Positions 33,109 through 45,270 of a stretch of DNA of 64,000 nucleotides are shown here, one piece after another. The notes under the pieces were generated by a model, which was not told the origin of the DNA, ran no database searches, and was given only the letters and a program-made list of their open reading frames with translations. The first letter of the stretch is position 1, and each line of letters begins with the position of its first letter. The DNA is from Chromera velia (Eukaryota > Sar > Chromeraceae). The stretch covers positions 1-64,000 of the forward strand of contig JAHBMJ010004706.1 in the NCBI GenBank assembly GCA_018398765.1, written 5' to 3'. The translations under genes and the position numbers were made by a program.

Positions 33109-33740
33109 GTTCTCACACCTCTTCAGCGGCTCCTGCCTTGCGATGAGAGTTCAACAAGAGCGGGCAAAGACAGATCACAGAGAGCTTTGGCAGACGCTTC
33201 AAGCACATCACATCACAGCCTGCCAAGTCACAAGGGAACAAACGTACACCTGTCTAGTTACTACCACAGCCGTCTCGCCTGCTTTCAAAGGAAAATGAGA
33301 CTTACCAACTGACTGCAGCTCCTCATATTCCCTCCGCGCCGCCGCTCCATTCACAAAGAATCTTTGTGCCTGTGAAATTGCAGGAGGAAACTCTCTGCAT
33401 CTCGCGAAGACTCGTGATCCAGTTCAATGAATCAGGATGATGCAGGCTCAGTCTGCATGATGGCGCGCGGGGGGGGGGCGGGGGGGGGCGGAGCCCGCGC
33501 GAGGTGCCCTCGCCGGGGCAGAACCCCGATGCACACTCTCTTGGATCTTACAGTCGCCGCCCCCCCCCAAGCTAGCACTCTGCGAAAGCTAGAGAAAGTC
33601 CTGCATGGGCGCCCAGAAAAACCTCCAGCCCCTGTGTGGTGATTGCCTCAGATTGAGAGAGTTTCTACATGGTTTATGGCATGCATACATGTGCACATAA
33701 AGGTGGTAAAGCCCGTGATACATGTAGATCTATGTAAGAC
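33109..33740. promoter_or_regulatory. Upstream region of the kinase gene, with G-tracts
   Basis: It holds G-runs at about 33468-33490 and a C-run at 33560. The G-run CGGGGGGGGGCGGAGCC resembles the patch near 11790. It runs into the left LTR at 33741. No gene is supported. Confidence 0.35.
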
Positions 33741-34018
33741 TGTAGGCCGGACATGAGCAGCGGGCAGGCGACGGGCTTAAGGCGTGGTGGCGTGGCGGCG
33801 TAGCAGCACTATGAGTGACGGCCTGTATAATTCTGACGTGGCCTGACGTCGGAATTGATCAGTCTGCCTGCATGCACGCTTGATTGATGTGGTAGCATCT
33901 AACTGATAACTTAATAGGACAACTCTCCTAGATCAGACTTTCTATGACACTTATAGCCACTGAACTTGAATACCCATCTTAGCTGTTAGAGTTCAGAAAG
34001 CCCCGTATATAACTAACA
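33741..34018 (+). repeat. 5' LTR
   Basis: Begins TGTAGGCCGG and ends AACTAACA (TG...CA). It is 278 bp, the same length as the 3' copy with no indels between them. The two differ at 19 sites, all transitions. Confidence 0.95.
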
Positions 34019-34020
34019 AT

Positions 34021-34045
34021 TGGTTACCAAAGCCAGGTTTCGAAC
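34021..34045 (+). other. Primer-binding site of the LTR element
   Basis: TGGTTACCAAAGCC starts two bases after the 5' LTR, as expected for a site complementary to a tRNA 3' end (…CCA). The complementarity-like text runs on to GGTTTCGAAC, which mirrors a tRNA T-loop. The primer tRNA is not identified; the tRNA-Gly in this window does not match. Confidence 0.7.
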
Positions 34046-34350
34046 AGGTTTTGATTCTCCCAGTGTCTTCAGATTGAGTTTTCTCAATGGAACCAGTTCC
34101 CGTTCCATTGGTTTCTGAGCAGGTCGGAAATACCTTGTAGAACCTTCAGCAGGGCTTCACGACACTGCAGCAAAGCTTTGCAGCTTTGCAGGAGAGTAAC
34201 CAGCAAATCCAGCAGATTCTTTTAGGTGCGGTCGCAGCTCAATCTATCGCTGCTCCACAGCTTGTCTTTCCAGCTGAAGGTGTACTTCCTCTTGCTGCAC
34301 TTTAGGGCGCTGAAGTTGAAGAACGCGAGCAGGTACCTCGCATCACTCTG

Positions 34351-34845
34351 GTGAAGCCGGAAATGTTTACTAGACGCCGCGACCAAACGGAGAGGTTCAT
34401 CATGGACACTGATGACTACTTCATCAACGCTCAAGTTCCTCATCATCGTCAACTGGGAATCGCCAAGACTTTTCTGTCTGCACCCTTGAAGAACTGGTTT
34501 GACTTGCGGGTGAAGCGTGGACAAGGTTTTGCGGACTGGCCAGCACTGTGTGAAGTGCTGAGAGGGAGGTACAAGGAGAAGCATGAGCGGAGGAAGGCGA
34601 GGAGGAAAGTTCTTACCCTCATGTGCAAAAGGTCCGTCACTGACTACAACGAGGATTTCTCTACACTCGCTCTGAAGATCCCAGGAGCCAACGAGTTAGA
34701 TTTGGTTGATGACTGTATCGAGGGATTGCCTCCTGTCATCAGGTACGAGACGGACCGAGTAGAACCCATCACTTTGGAGGAAGCGATGGAGAAGGCCCTT
34801 GACAATGAGCTCTGGCTGCAGGATGTCAGCTCTCGTAAAGGCTAG
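34351..34845 (+). mobile_element. Gag-like region of the LTR element
   Basis: The encoded text has the retrotransposon gag pattern: NWFDLRVKRG, then FADWPALCEVLRGRY, then a basic stretch, DYNEDFSTLALKIPGA and a C-terminal helix EEAMEKALDNE. A zinc knuckle is not recognisable downstream. Part of the broken element. Confidence 0.8.
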
Positions 34846-35499
34846 TGGGGGTGGAGAAACATGCCTACGCCTACAGCATTGGAGCTGATCAACCCGACAG
34901 GACCGGTGCCAATGGAATTGTATAGGTTTGGTACTCCTCGGAGGCCTACAGGGTTGCCACCACGTCACCCCGCGATTCCGCAGGCAGTGTGGGACAACAG
35001 ACGGAGACTGCATCATTGTTTGCTGTGTGGAGAGCTGGACTATCAGGTTAGGCAGTACAGCAACGGACCCCAGTTGCCCCCACACATGCAAACCATCTGG
35101 ACGTCCCAGACCAGATCTTTCTAGTCCCCCCGGCAGCTTCCGGGTTACCCCTGGCATACATCAACCCCCTACCCATCTCCGCATCCTTTCGCCAGTCAGG
35201 GGGCCCAGTCGTCGGGAGTGGGAGGCAGGTCTGGTCGGCGAGGTGACAGTCCGGGGTCACCGATGTCGCCTGGAAGGAGAGGTGAGGGACGTACACAGTC
35301 TCCATCGTTCGGTGGATCTCCTCAGCCTCGGGGGCGTGGATCACCAGCGTGCACAACTGGATCCAAACGGACAGCCGGGGTGAGGACGATCAGACACTGA
35401 AGCCCAAATAACGACGTCGTGGTCGAAGGAGATCAAGAGGTTTGGTACTCCTCTTAACTGCCGGATTGCCGTGAAGGAGCCGAGGAGATGAGAGGTCAG

Positions 35500-37513
35500 T
35501 GAGTATACACCTGCTGTGCCCCTCCGAATTCAGGAGTATCAGGAGACAGTCGGTACATTGCTTACTGATCTGGATAGCTACGATATCATCCTTAAATGGA
35601 AATGAAGTGACGTCTATCAACCTGAAATCAGCCACTGGTCTCGTTCTCTTCGCTTCTTCTTTGACGGCAAGGAAGTGAATCTCCGGGGGGGTGCGTATAT
35701 AGAAAATAGACCTTGCCCTCCCATTGTGTTGCATTTGCAGGCCAAGCGAGCGATCAAGAGAGGTGCCGTCTGTCATTTCGTGCGATTAGAGACGACACGC
35801 CGGCCTACCTGCGATGTCTGTATAACTGAAGTGAGTGAGGGAAAAGGAAAGGGGAGAATGAATGATGGGGGGATTTTGGGTTCTGATTTTCTATCTTCTC
35901 TTCCGTCTGATCATCTTGCTCGGTCGGCCTCTGACTTGTCAGGTGTGCGTGAATTTCTCTCTCGACCGGATGCTGAGGTTGCGCTTGATGTAAAAAAAAT
36001 TGTAGCTGATTATGCGACTCTCTTTCCTGATCGATTGAAAGAGTTGCCTCCCTCAAGGGGACCTGATTTGGATTTCAAAATTAAGCTTAAGCTAGGTCAT
36101 TCTCCTCCCGCCCGCCCACCCTATCGTTTGTCGATCGGAGAGTTAGATGAACTAAGAAGGCAGATATATGCATATCTTCAGCAAAGATTCATCCGTCCGT
36201 CAGCATCTCCATACGCTGCCCCGATCCTTTTTGTCCAGAAAAAAGACGGCACCATGCGTATGTGCTGTGACTATACTAGACTGAATAAAATAACGATCAA
36301 AGATAAATATTCTCTCCCTCACCCTCAGGAATTGATTGATTGTCTGCATGGGGCACGCTTTTTCACGATGTTGGATTTACGTCAGTACTAGCATCAGATG
36401 AGAATGAGGGAGCAGGATATCCCAAAGACAGCTTTCACGACTCGTTATGGTTCTTTTGAGTGGCTGGTCGTCTCTTTTGGGTTGACGAATGCCCCACCGC
36501 ATGGAATGAGAGTGATTCAGTATGTTCTTTGTTCGTGCCTCGATCGTTTTGTGTCTGTCTTTCTTGATAACATTCTTATCTATTCACGTACTAGAGAGGA
36601 ACACAAAAAACACATACGGATTGTATTGGGGTTGCTCGGTAAGAACAGTATGAAGGCAAAGCTCTCTAAATATCATTTCATGCAGACTGAAGTCGTTTTT
36701 CTGGGACTGAAGATTTTACGGACGGGGGTGCGTCCAGAGAGGAGCAAGACTGAACAAGTCAGTAAGTAGCCCACCCCCAAGAGCAAGAACGATGTGCTTT
36801 CTTTCCTTGGTTTTGCAAATTAGGTGAGACGTTTTATGCCTCGCTTCAGCGAAAAAGCAGGTTCTCTGTATATATTGCTGAGGGGAAATAAATCGTTTGA
36901 GTGGGGAAAGAAAGAAGAAGAGAGCTTTAAGGCAGTAAAAGAAGCAGTGAGGAATAAAGTAGAGCTGTACATCCCTGATTCTGTGCGTCCATTTAAAATC
37001 TTTGTAGATGCGTGTGAATTGACAGAGACGCTTGCTGCCGCACTCATGCAAGAAGACCCTGAGACTGGATGGCTCCGTCCGTGTGCATTTGCTTGATGCA
37101 GAATGTTACGGGCAGAATTGAAGTATCCCATCAGAGATAAAGAATTTCTTGCATGTGTGTTTGCTGTGAAATTGTGGAGACCATATATCAGTCATACAAC
37201 CAAGGTGTGGTCCGATCATGAATCTCTCAAGTATATCAATGTGTCTGCTGACTGCACCCTGATGTTTCCACGTATGTGCAGATTCATTTCGATGTTTGAC
37301 AAGTTGGGGATCACTCCCAGGTATGTGCCCGGTGTCAGAAACAGAGTGGCAGATGCACTGAGCAGACACCCGGCGGTGACCACCCATGAGTCAACAGAAG
37401 AAGAGAAAGAAAGAAAAGAAATCTGCCAGTTGTTATTGCTGAAGTCAAGAGTGCAACCGGATGAGGAGTTGTTAGAGAGGATAAAGAAAGGCTATGAAGA
37501 AGAGAAGTTCTAG
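35500..37513 (+). mobile_element. Protease remnant, reverse transcriptase and RNase H region of the LTR element
   Basis: Near 35570 a DLDSYDIIL stretch recalls the end of a gypsy-type aspartic protease. The reverse transcriptase follows at about 35880-36770, with the [16 protein letters not shown] / [14 protein letters not shown] and FTMLDLR signatures and the polymerase-box region SVFLDNILIYS. RNase H follows at about 36830-37380 (LYIPDSVRPFKIFVDACE; YISHTTKVWSDHESLKY). The region is broken. Confidence 0.88.
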
Positions 37514-37519
37514 ACAGAA

Positions 37520-37712
37520 GTGAAGGAAGTGATGGAGCACCCTGATAGAAAGGTGCCTCGACACTTGCGGCTGATTGTCTATCGTTTTCAGATAGAGGAT
37601 GGATTGCTTTATTTCAACAATCAGCTGGCTGTCCCTACAGAGAGACTGCAAAGGAATCTCATTTATGAGCATCACGACACGGCCGCAGGGGGTCACTTGG
37701 GGGCAAAGAAGA
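37520..37712 (+). mobile_element. Integrase zinc-binding (start), interrupted by the LINE
   Basis: The stretch HDTAAGGHLGAKKT is typical of the HHCC zinc-binding domain that opens Ty3/gypsy integrases. The LINE insertion begins right after it. Confidence 0.8.
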
Positions 37713-38038
37713 CATGATTGATTGATTGATTGATTGATTGATGCCAAACCCTAGGTGGAGTTAGAACTCCCGGGCGGCGCATACATGCATAGGTCTGTTC
37801 AATTATGCCAGCTGCAAGCTAAGTGGACGACAGTTATTCGAACTTAATCTAATCAATCATTTACTACAATATGGTGAAAAATCATAAAGAGGAGAGAGGG
37901 TTGAGAGCGCAAGAGCGATGTGATGAACTTGCGAACCCCCAGATTAGAAAAGGAGGCGGATGCAAAGGGTGAGTCACAACGAGTGAAGCGGTTTGATTGA
38001 ATTAATGCCAACCACTGTAAAAAGCCTTGTTCGGCAGT

Positions 38039-41000
38039 CTATCGGGAGCAGACAGAGAGCCGATGAATAAAATCATCTACACACCGGCAGCAGGTTTTAT
38101 AGATGCACAGCTTTCTATCAGAGTAACCAACAGGTAGCCCACTTTGCCCGCCCATCGGGTTGTATATCAGCATACGCAAAAAAGAAAAGATCGAGCCATC
38201 CGTAACCGACAGGGCAGAACGGGGAAGGGCAGAGACGGAAGGAACACCGGAGGATGACTTGCTGCACAGGAGGAAGACAAACATATGGCGGAAGGACGGG
38301 AAGTCGCGCTGCAGAGGGGTGAGTCTAGCAAGGAGGGGAAAGTGAGAGGAAGATTGCCCATCATCCTCAGAAGCCTTCATGCATTCCTTTGCAACTGTCT
38401 GTCTCACCTTGCCCTTGAAGAAAAGTGAGCCGGTGCCTTGTGCCCTATGATCATTCTGCCCGCGTTGGAAAGACAGATCGGGCTCGACCCTCAGCGAGTG
38501 GACAGAAATCAAATCAGCCTAACGAAGCAGCCTGTCTATAGATCTTATGGATTGTTGACAGCAGTTATTCTTTCAGGCACGCAACATGGCTGCAGGAATA
38601 GTGTGTGTTGTGATGGAAAGAGAGTGCTACCAGTCAGTCACGTGGGAGCAGAGAAGGGCTTTGCAAGGGAGAAGACCAAGGATGCAAAAAGAGGGCAAGC
38701 AGAGGCTGCGAGCAGACAAATGACCACACCAACGGGCAAACCGAAGCTGCAAAGCATCAAGAGCGAGCAGGTCTGTATCCCACACTAGCAGACATTCAAG
38801 GCAGTAGAGCGCTACGGGGGTCTAGCAAGCTCTAAAGACTGTTACCTGCGCGTCAATGCTGAGCGGGCCCATGCTCGCAATCAACCCAATTACCCCTCCC
38901 AGAGCCCGCAAAGCAGAAGCAATACGGGACTCAATTGTCTTGTTCAAGCACCCCCCTTCAGAAAAAACACACCCCAGATATTTGTATTGGGATGTCCATT
39001 CAACTTCCCTCCCACCATACATGACTCTACCTGCAGACTGCCCCAGAGCCAAGGCAGACAGACGCAAGATTTTCGTCTTCTTTAAGTTCACAGTCAATCC
39101 CTATTCCTTACAATACCCTTCCAAGGCTGAGAACTTCTTTTGCAGATCTGAGACGGAATGAGCAAGGAAATAGAGATCATCCGTATACCCCAGACTGCCT
39201 AAGATGCAGTTGTCAAGAAGGACAGGTTCGGGCTCTCTCTCGGGCTCCTCAACGCTGCCCTTCCCCATTCTGCTGTCTGACCATCCTGCTCTCTCTTCTT
39301 CTCTGTCTACGGCCCCCTCGTTCTTACTAACTGAACATATATGGGGAAGGTCATTGATATAGATAAGAAAGAGAATGGGAGAGAGAGCATCACCTTGCTT
39401 TACCCCAGTGCCCTCCTGAAAACGCAAAGAGTCCCCGTCTACCTTTTCCTAGACCTCTCTGTACATTTCATATATCATACACATATCTGCCTCACACACA
39501 CCTTCTCTCCTCAGTTTCTGAATTAGCTTACCTCTCGGCACAGTGTCGAAAGCTTTGGAGAAGTCAACGAAGCCTGCCAGCAGAGCTTTCTTTTTCTTTT
39601 TAGAGGAAAGAATGGCAAAGACAAGCGCGCCTACCCCTTCCCTCATACCCACCCCTTGTCTGAAACCTAACTGCCTGACGTCAAGCTCAACTTGAGAGCG
39701 CACACGGCCATCCATCAGCAAACCAAAAAGTTTTGCGAAAGGGTTAACAACGTGAATAGGCCTCCATTCATTGGGAGAGGGAGAGGCAGGGCCTTTAGGG
39801 ACAGGGCAGATACGCAGCACATTCCAAGAGGGAGGCCAGCAAGCAAAGATATACATATAATTAAACAAAACAAAAAGTAAAAAACGAGAGAGCGCCGAGT
39901 GCGCAAAACAAAGGTCAAGCTGAGCAGGGGAGATTCCTTCAAGGCCGGAGGCTTTCTTTCTATTCATTTTCTTTAGAGTAGAGGAGATTTGATGGAAAGA
40001 GAAGGGCAAAATAGAAGGGTGGAAAGGAGGAGGGGCAGATGGGAGGGCGGAAGGGAGAGGCTCTTCATTCTTGTCTTCAAACACCCCCGCCCAATGATTC
40101 GAGAACTCACGTGGAGAAGGACGGGAAGCTCCCCCAGCTGAGGCAGCTTTTTTCTTTCTCCTCGGAGTCCAGATAGCAAGCGGGTCTTTTAACAACTCTT
40201 CTTGTACCCTCCGGGCTTGTGCTCTCTCCCACGCAACTCTCTTTCTTTTGAATAGAGTACGACGGACCTGGAGAAGCCTCTGCAGTCTATCGAACTCTAT
40301 TCCCTTTCCATTCCCATCTCTCACTAGCTTCCATCTCTCGTCTGCTTCTCTAACCTCTTTCTGTAAAGCTTTACATTCCAAATCAAACCATGCCTCTCTC
40401 TTTGATCGACTACCTTCTGGGCCAGGCCCCTTGTCCCCTGTCTGCTTGATCGGCCCTGCTAGCACACGCGACCATTCCTCAACTAACCTGTGCAGACACG
40501 CACGATCGTCACCGCCCTCCGAAGTCAGCCCTGGTTGGGGATGCGGGGACACTGGGGGAGGCGGAGGAGCAGGCGGCTCCTCGAATAGTTCGATTTGCTC
40601 ATGATAAGCCCACAAGCCAGGCCATCGATGCTCAGCAAACGATCTCACCGCTGCTGCAAGCGGTGCGATTTCTTCATCAGAGACCGGGGCTGTGCGGTTT
40701 GAACAGAAAAGGGGAGGACAATCAGAGAGGTTTTGGTAGGATGGGAGAGCATCTTCGGATTCGGGTTCGGCCGAGGGAGGGGAGAAGGAGAAGGAAACGG
40801 TCGCATAGTCGGGGGAGGCAATACCATCAAAGTCAACCTCCCAATCAGAAACCCTCTGTTTGGTAGATAGATCAGTAAGTACGTAGTCAATGAGGGAAGT
40901 GGGCGTAGACATGCTGCTCTGTCTGGAATAGTGGGTGCACTTACCAGGAAAAACAAAGGACTCTCCCTCTGCTTCTCCCGTCAGTCCGTTCAAAAGAACA

Positions 41001-42541
41001 AGATTCGTATCACTACAAATCTGAATAAAGTCCCTCCCACTGCGGTCAACGTCTTTGCTGCACTGAGACGTGCGGACAAACGAGGGACTGTCAAGCTCCT
41101 CCGAGCCCTCATCATTTTCTCCCCTCCCATCAACCCCCCCAGAATCCCTCGGCGGGAGGAGGAGATCTGCACGGGACCACAAAAGATTTTCAGGGACAAG
41201 GCTGCCTGAGTGCGCATTGAAATCCCCCATCACCACCCTGTCTGCCTCAAGAGGGACCCCCCCAAATATATCCTTCAACAGGTCAGGGATCCTACTGTCC
41301 CTGTGATCAGACCAGGACCCGGGAAGGTAAAGACCGAATACATGCACCCTGCGCCCACCCACAATAATGTTCACTTCAACTAAACTCGGGCCCACAAGGG
41401 AGATTTCGGGTTTCAGCTTGCTCCACCTTTCCTCTTTTACAAGCACACAAACACCCCCACTCTTGCCGTCCCTATTATGGGCTGCTCTGCGCGTACCTAG
41501 TTGCTGCCGGTACCACTCATGGTGGCTGAAGTTTTTGCCTTTCCACCCCCCACAAGAGATGTCCCTCGTTACGTCCATTGCTTCTGTGAAGATGGCTAGG
41601 TCGGGATCTTTTTCGGCCAGCCAACGGGAAAGGGAACCGTTGTCTTCTTTACTTCTCACCCCATTCATATTCAACAACAAAAAACGGACCGAGGCATCCC
41701 TCACTCTAGCCGCAGCTGCCATCTCTTTCTCCTTCTCTTTCCGCCACGCTTTCCAAAACTCCCTTCGCAGCTCTTCGCAGTGATTCAGGTTTGCTGCCGG
41801 CTCCCACGTGTGAGAGAAATTCCCGCCCTAGTTAACCAGGTATTCCCTTTCCCCCCCTTCCCCGTTCGTGCGAGTACGAAGCACCCGCACGATCTCCCAC
41901 TCTGGCTCTGGGCTGGCAGGCTCCCCCGCTTTACCCAGCTGTTGTGACGTGCCATGCTTACGGTTGCCTCCCCTGCGCTTTTTCCCTTTCCCTCTGCAAC
42001 GCTTTGTAACTGACCTCTCCTTCGAAACAAAAAACACATCAGATACAAAAGACAGAACAGACAAGCCCTCACCGGAAGGAGAAGGTGCCTTACTGCAAAG
42101 GGAAGGCGAATATGAAAGAGAATCAACATCAGGGGCATGAAGGGACGGAGAAGAATTAAATAGAGGAGAAGAACAGTCTGACTTGCCTGCAAGGGCATCA
42201 AGCTCGCCGCCGCTCATAGATCCTTCGTCCGTTGTGCACTCCGACAGAACATCAAAACGATTGCCATGAAAGACAGAGGGAGGGGGAGAGACAAAGGCCA
42301 AGTGCCCTTTTCTACGAAGATCGAATTTCACGTCAAACCATTTCACTGAATCAAGAAAGACATCGCAAGGTGCGGTACCCGGGGGAGAACACAACTCATT
42401 GACAGAGACAGAAGACAACCAGGCATGCAGATCACACATCTCCTTTCTGAGAGCTTCCCTCTCTTTCAGGAGACCTAACAATTTCCTTTTCAGCCATGGG
42501 AGTCCAGTCGGTTCGGAGGGGGAAGGAGGACTCCCAACCAA
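38039..42541 (-). pseudogene. LINE ORF2 (APE endonuclease and reverse transcriptase), broken
   Basis: One frame runs through an N-terminal extension (42541-41828), an APE-like endonuclease and a reverse transcriptase. The endonuclease begins VRFLLLNMNGVRSKEDNG at about 41690 and includes VVMGDFNAHSG. RT signatures are EWRPIHVVNPFAKL, GFVDFSKAFDTVPRGKL, GVKQGDALSPILFLIYINDL and the active site YTDD. A thumb region (YKYLGCVFSEGG) and a Cys/His-rich C-terminus near 38060-38100 follow. In-frame stops lie at 41828-41830, 39449-39451, 39101-39103 and 38822-38824 (all TAG). Three more lie between about 38640 and 38520. Confidence 0.88.
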
Positions 42542-42579
42542 ACGCCCTTCCCCCCAACTCTTCCCGTCTCCATCCGAAA

Positions 42580-43671
42580 CTAATGACTAAAGCCGGGGGC
42601 AGTACCCCCGTCTCCGTTTCCCATTGGCAACTCGGGTCTCACTTGCACCGGGGTCTTGAAAACTATACCACCCTCATGAGACGGCTGCGGGAGCTGTCTG
42701 GCTTGCTGTTGTTGCTGTTGGGCGTGCATTGCAAAGTTTAATGCAGCAGCGCTCGAGGTTTGCGGCACCGCGGCTGCCACCGCATTCTACTGCGCGACCG
42801 CGGCTGCCAGTGGCGAGCCCATCATGTGAGAGTCGGCGGCTGAATTTTATTGGGGTGGCATAGAGGGGAATAGGTGCTGCTGTAGTGGCGGTGCAGGTGC
42901 CCTGGGAATCGGTTGAGCGGACTCACTCACCCCTTCCTTCAGCAGAAGGGCCTGAGCCCTCTCTTTGTCCTTAGCAGATGCCCCGGCATCGCCAAGTGTG
43001 CTTTGCGCCCAGAAAATTCTGCCGGCTTTCTCTTCTTCCTCCGTCTTCCTGAGCATACACTTCACAGATCCGGTGGGAGCAAGGGAGAGGACGTTGTACT
43101 GCACGGAGCGGTCGGGGGCGCAGGCCTTGAACAGACCGTCAAACTCTTCCACATTTTTTTTGCATTTGAATTCGACAGTGAGTTTGGAGACCCACTTGTA
43201 GTTCTTGCTGCAGAAGATGGATTTCGCAGCCTCATACAGCCGGGAAGAACGGGAGATCACTTCATCAGTCTGGCACACTTGGCCATTGAGGGAGAAAGAA
43301 AAGGTGAGCAAGTCTTTGAAGAAGGATTGGAATTGCTGCCACTTCTTTGCCTTATTGAGAGAGAGGCCCAGCACCATACGCGAGCGAGGGACGGGGTCTT
43401 TCTCCTCATCGGAGGGCTGAAGACTCACCACGGTAAATTCGATCTTCTCGATTGACTTCTCATATTTCTCAACCCTTCTCTGATTCTGCCCAATCCGGTT
43501 GTCAAGGTTATCAATCTTTTTTGCAACGATGTCAAATCTGCTGTCGAAGTACTCCCTCTGAGAAGCTGTCTGTTGGTCGAACAGTGTTTTTATTTCGGGA
43601 AGGGTGGCCCCCCCATTGCCAGAGGGGAGATCGGAGCCACTAAGAGGGCCAGCCGATATTCCACAGGACAT
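42580..43671 (-). pseudogene. LINE ORF1 (coiled-coil nucleic-acid-binding type), broken
   Basis: It starts at ATG 43669-43671. The first 275 codons hold a helical coiled-coil stretch ([20 protein letters not shown]). A globular mid-part with many basic residues follows, then a Pro/Gln-rich end. A TAA at 42847-42849 and a TAG at 42787-42789 interrupt the same frame. That frame then continues through a poly-Gln run to a TAG at 42580-42582, which may be the true end. Both early stops are one C-to-T step from Gln codons (inference). Confidence 0.7.
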
Positions 43672-43677
43672 CATGAT

Positions 43678-44960
43678 GGCATTTCAGCAACGAGGAGGGA
43701 AAGATACACTCGGCAGGAAGTTTGAAACTGGCAGGGAAAGAACATATTTGAAACTGCCAGGAAGTTTCTACTGGCCTTATATGTATGTTTCTGTCCAGCA
43801 GTATGTTAGAAAGTGCGATGCGTGTCAGAGAGCAAAGAGGCCGCCTGAGAAACCACATAGATTGCTCCAACCTCTCTCTATCCCTGAATTTTCTTTTCAA
43901 TCAATCTCTTTGGATTTTGTGTTTAGTTTACTGAGGGTGATGTTCAAAGGAGAATGGGTTGGTAGGATTCTTTCTGTGATTGACCGTCTGTCAAAAACCC
44001 CTACTTTCACTGCAGTCTCCTCGGAAATCACCGCCGAGGGAACTGCAGAGGTGGTCTACGAGCGCGTCGTGTGCGAGCACGGAATGCCGTAGTCAGTCGT
44101 GAGTGATCGTGATCCTCGTTTTTTGTCGGCATTCTGGAAGGAATTGGCTCGTTTATGGGGAACCAAGCTGAATATGAGCACAAGAGGACACCCACAGTCA
44201 GACGGACAGACAGAGAGAGACAATCAGACAATTGAACAGATGTTGCGTTGTTTTGTGAATGAGCATCAGACAGACTGGCCGAGGTGGTTGTGTTCGTATC
44301 AATTTGCATATCGTGATTCTGTGCATCCAGCCACAGGCATGTCTCCTTTTTCTTTCTTGTACGGCTGTGACCCCATCCGTTTACCTTTAGTCTCCGTGTG
44401 CTCGAAGTCATTCTGTCCGCCAGCAGCAGATTTTGCAGACCACAGAGAGGCAGAAATCATGAAGGCAAAGGAGAAACTTGAACGAGCAAGAGAGCAAGCA
44501 GCTTGTCAAGTAGACCCACACAGAAAAGAAGTCTCATTTGCTCCAGGGGATTTCTTGCTTGTGCGCAATGCATACTTTAAGGGAAGTAAGAAGCTAAGCG
44601 GGAAGCTTGAGCCTGTATTTTATGGACCGTTTGAGGTAGAAGAGAAAATAGGGAGCAATGCGTATAAACTGATTTTCCCTGCAGGGATAAGGGGCCACAA
44701 TGTCATCAATGTTTCTTTCCTCAAGAAGTACGAGAAAGAAAAGGATGATCCTCCTCCTACCATCAGATTGCCTGCATCAGAAGAGGTCGAGTATGAAGTG
44801 AAAAAGATTCTCAATCACAGAAAGATAGACAAGCAGGCATACTATCTGATATGATGGGAAAGAGAGAGTAAAGAAAATGCATCCTGGGAGCCTGTCGTAA
44901 ATCTGACATACGCCAAAGAAGCACTGCACGCATTCAAAGAAAAGAAAAGGCAAGAAAAGA
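43678..44960 (+). mobile_element. Integrase core and chromodomain-like end of the LTR element
   Basis: After the LINE the integrase resumes with the second half of its zinc-binding domain (FYWPYMYVSVQQYVRKCDAC). The catalytic core follows: LDFVF near the first acidic residue, SDRDPRFLS..FW.. around the second, and HPQSDGQTERDNQTIEQ around the Glu. A GPFEVEEKIGSNAYKL beta-barrel and EYEVKKILNHRK then come before a WEP motif near 44890, which resembles a chromodomain. The region is broken. Confidence 0.88.
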
Positions 44961-45270
44961 AAGAAGCAACGGCCAGGTAGGTGTAGGATATAGTTGAGGA
45001 ATAGAGAGGTGAAGTCAGTGTGGGCAGAAGTGATAGGCCTGTGGAGTGGTATGCGTACTTCTGAGTGTAGGATGGATGAAGGAGATTAGGTAGATGAAGT
45101 ATGTGTGACATTATCCTCTGATCTTGCATATGTGTGTGTGCAGTTTGATGTACTTATCCGTGCAGAATGAGGTATGTGATGAACGACAGTTTGAGGGGGT
45201 TGTAGGAGAGGGAGCCTATAGAAGAAGAGCAGAAGCCGAGCGAGGTTGTCGGCTTCAAGCAGCGGGCAAG

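Larger units (their letters stand above)
37713..43677 (-). mobile_element. APE-type LINE (non-LTR retrotransposon), nested, decayed
   Basis: A two-ORF LINE lies antisense to the LTR element inside its integrase region. CATGAT occurs at both junctions (37713-37718 and 43672-43677) as a likely target duplication. The 3' end (low coordinates) carries a (TCAA)n tail of about six units. The 5' end coincides with the ATG of ORF1, so there is no 5' UTR, or the copy is slightly truncated. Breaks seen are in-frame stops, mostly TAG; I see no clear frameshift in either ORF. Confidence 0.9.

Noticed and set aside
42913-43455. Plus-strand 180-codon frame
   Set aside because: Antisense shadow of LINE ORF1.
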